A stretch of 64,000 bases of DNA from Semisulcospira habei (Eukaryota; Mollusca; Gastropoda; Semisulcospiridae). Location of the stretch: contig BTPG01000002.1 in the NCBI GenBank assembly GCA_036245525.1, forward strand, positions 167,421,501 to 167,485,500, read 5' to 3'. The position numbers and the translations under genes are program-made. The notes under the pieces are model-generated. The model made no database searches and had not been told where the DNA came from. It saw nothing but the letters and a program-made list of their open reading frames with translations. Positions 60,401-63,400 of the stretch are shown piece after piece (positions within the stretch are counted from its first letter, which is position 1; each line of letters starts with the position of its first letter).

Positions 60401-63400
60401 GGCGGGTGGCCGAGATCCACATCTTCAAGGTCGTTGTCGTTGTCATCACTGTCGTCTGCACGCGCCCGGTAAGTTTTGTAGTTTCCTGCGCAAGCAAGGA
60501 ACTCTCCTATGCATGTACAGGCCAGTCTGACCTACACCACTGATGCTGAAACTATGCACCGTTTGTGATAGATTTTGCACGTATCAGATACTTTGCAAGA
60601 CCACAGTGTTAACCTCATCACTGCTAGAGGATGCAGATTGTGTATTGAAATTGTAAATTGAGTGTGGGAGATCCGCTGCTTTCCAAAAGGCACAGATCCT
60701 CATGTGCCACTGCAGCAGTGGGGGCTCGTGAAGATCTGTCTCTTGCATTTTCCTACGCAGTGCAGGGGTTAAACTGAACACGCTGGATGGATAGCTGGAA
60801 TTAACCCTTTTAGCCCCAAGGTCCCATTTCTCAAAATTTCTTAGGTGTTGCCTAACGACTGTGTACCACTTGCAGGAGGTGGATTGACCATGATAATTCA
60901 AGGGTAGTGCCAGATTAGCTTGGCGCCTGCAGGCGCCAAGCTAATCTGGCACTACCCTTGAATTATCATGGTCAATCCATCTTCTGCTGTAGGGACTCAA
61001 GGCTAAATGGGTTAAAGGGAATGCATGTGTCATGGTCAGTGTGTATTATTTAGGTCTGACCAGAGTATTTAATAAAATGTTAAGCAGGTCATCATCCCCA
61101 GAGTTTCACAAGAGTAGCTGCCAGGCCATTGTTTTTATATAACAGAAAAAAGGCTTCTGCTTTTGTGATCACTTTTTGGCTCGCGTGCGATAGCAAAGTG
61201 AGTTTGTGTTATGGGCCAGTGGTCAGCTGTCCATCAGCCGTTGCCTGTGGTAAAACATTAACGTTGGCATTTTCTTGGAAGCTATTCAAGCTACAATCTT
61301 CAAATTTCTCCCAGAAGGTACTTTCTGGCAAGACCTTTCATATCAAGTTAAGTGACCTTGTTCAAAGGTCAAGGTCACAGTGGGTCCAGAAATAGGTTAA
61401 GAAATAGCCATTTTTTGACATAAACAGTCTCATCTCAAATACTATTTTCAACTTCGAACCCAAACTTGATACAGAGATACCTGATTTTAAGACCTTTCTA
61501 TGCATACTAATTGGTTTGACCCCTTGGATAGGTCAAGGGTCACAGGAGGTCAGAAATACTTTTAATAAATAGCAATATTTTCTTTTCTTTTTTCTCACAT
61601 ATTATTTTCTACTTCAAGCTAAAACTTGGTACAGCCATACCTAAAGGTAACGCCTTTCTGTGCATGCTAATTTAGCTGACCCCTTAATAACGCCAAGGTT
61701 CATAGGAGGTCCAGAAATAGATACCAAAAAATAGTAGTTTTGTTTTTCCTCAAATATCATTTTCAACTTCCAACCTAAACTTGGTACAGACATACCTGCA
61801 TGCTAATTTGGATGACCCCTCAGAAAGGTCAAAGGTCACAAGAGGTTGACAAACATGTTTAAAATGCCAGAATTTCGTTTTTATCAAAGTTTGGATAGGT
61901 CATACACGTGAGCCATAAGGGCTTTACCATTCTCGTTTTTAATTTTGTCTCAAATATGTCTGAATTAAATTATTTTTCAAAATATCATAAATGGTCTAGA
62001 GCCATCAGTGATGATGACAGGCTTTTCATTAACTGAAAATCTCTGTAATTGATGGACAGATTTTGAAAGGGACGGAAAAATGAAAGGCTTTTCAGTCACC
62101 AGGACGGAAACTTCTTTGGGGAAAAAAAGAAGCATCTAGTCATGAATGTTTACAGGCACCTCACACCACCACACCCCCTTGTACTTTTGGTGTGCACTGC
62201 AGCTTTGCGATCGGTACGGATGTACTTATCCTGGCTGTGTTTAACCCTTTTAGCCCCAACACCCTACAGCAGGAGATTGATTGACCATGATATTCAAGGG
62301 TAGTGCCAGCTTAGCTTGGCGCCTTCAGGCACCAAGCTAATCTGGCACTGCCCTTGAATTATCATGGTCGGTCCACCTTCTGGGGAGCGGGTCGCTTGGC
62401 GGTAGAACGTTCAACTCTCATCCAAAAGGTCGTGGGTTCGAACCCAGCTGGGGTAAAAAATTTGTACGGGCCACTTTTCGGTGCCACGTCTTTGAAATCA
62501 ACTTCGCGGTGGACAAAAGATGCTAAGCCCTAAACGATTTTCAATCCACCTCCTAAAACTTGTACATAGTCGTTGAGTAACACTTCCAAAATTTGGGAAA
62601 TGCTCTCAGGCGCTAAAAGGGTTAAGGTATGTGATGGACTGTAGAGCACCTGGGATGGATTTTTTTTTTTGTCATGCTGTCTGTCATGATGGCAGACAAT
62701 TTTATATACTTGCTGAAAGCCTGGTGATTGTGATGACAAAGATAATGACAGTGATGTGTTTGTGCGTTACCTCCAGCTGGAAGTGTCAGCCGTGACGGCG
62801 GTGTACATGATTCTCGTTGGCTTGCTGCTGCCGTTTGTGCTGACCAAGGCGCACCTGTTGCTGTCACACCTGGCTGTGTTTTGGACGTGCGTGATCATTC
62901 TGGCCAAAATGATGTTCCAATTGCGCATGGTACCCCAGGGCGGCCTGCTCACATCCTGCCCCAACGTGAGTAGGGATACGTAGAAGAATCTTGAACAAAA
63001 GGCCCTGTGGCTGATCTTGGATTGAAGACCTTTTGCTGTGTGGTTAAATTTTTGTGACTACATTGGGAATGATTGAAGAGTGATACAGGTCGCTGGACGT
63101 CTTCCTGCCTCCAGGGTACTGCAATATACTGCAACCTCAGTTATTCACAATCATGTTATTGCAGTGCTGAATCGACAGAGGCTTGGGCTGACATCAGCCT
63201 GAATTGGCCCAATCATATCCGTGCACTGGGCAGCTAAGGCTGATGGCAGCCCGAGGACATTTTGCATACAAGTGAATTTTCTTTGCAAGTATTATGTAAA
63301 TTCAGCACTACAGTAATGCAATCATAAATAACATGGTATGTCTTTACCGCGATATACCTAGGCTGACCTGTATTCAGTTTGATAGAAGTATAACATGCAG

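Larger units (their letters stand above)
60469..62776 (+). other. Piezo intron, 2.3 kb
   Basis: Holds an E element, an A element with the 98-bp palindrome, a diverged tandem repeat and the SINE-bearing A element. 61870-62230 shows nothing further. Confidence 0.75.

Noticed and set aside
62382..62460. A functional tRNA gene
   Set aside because: The B box is good, but the anticodon stem does not pair and a SINE-like body follows.
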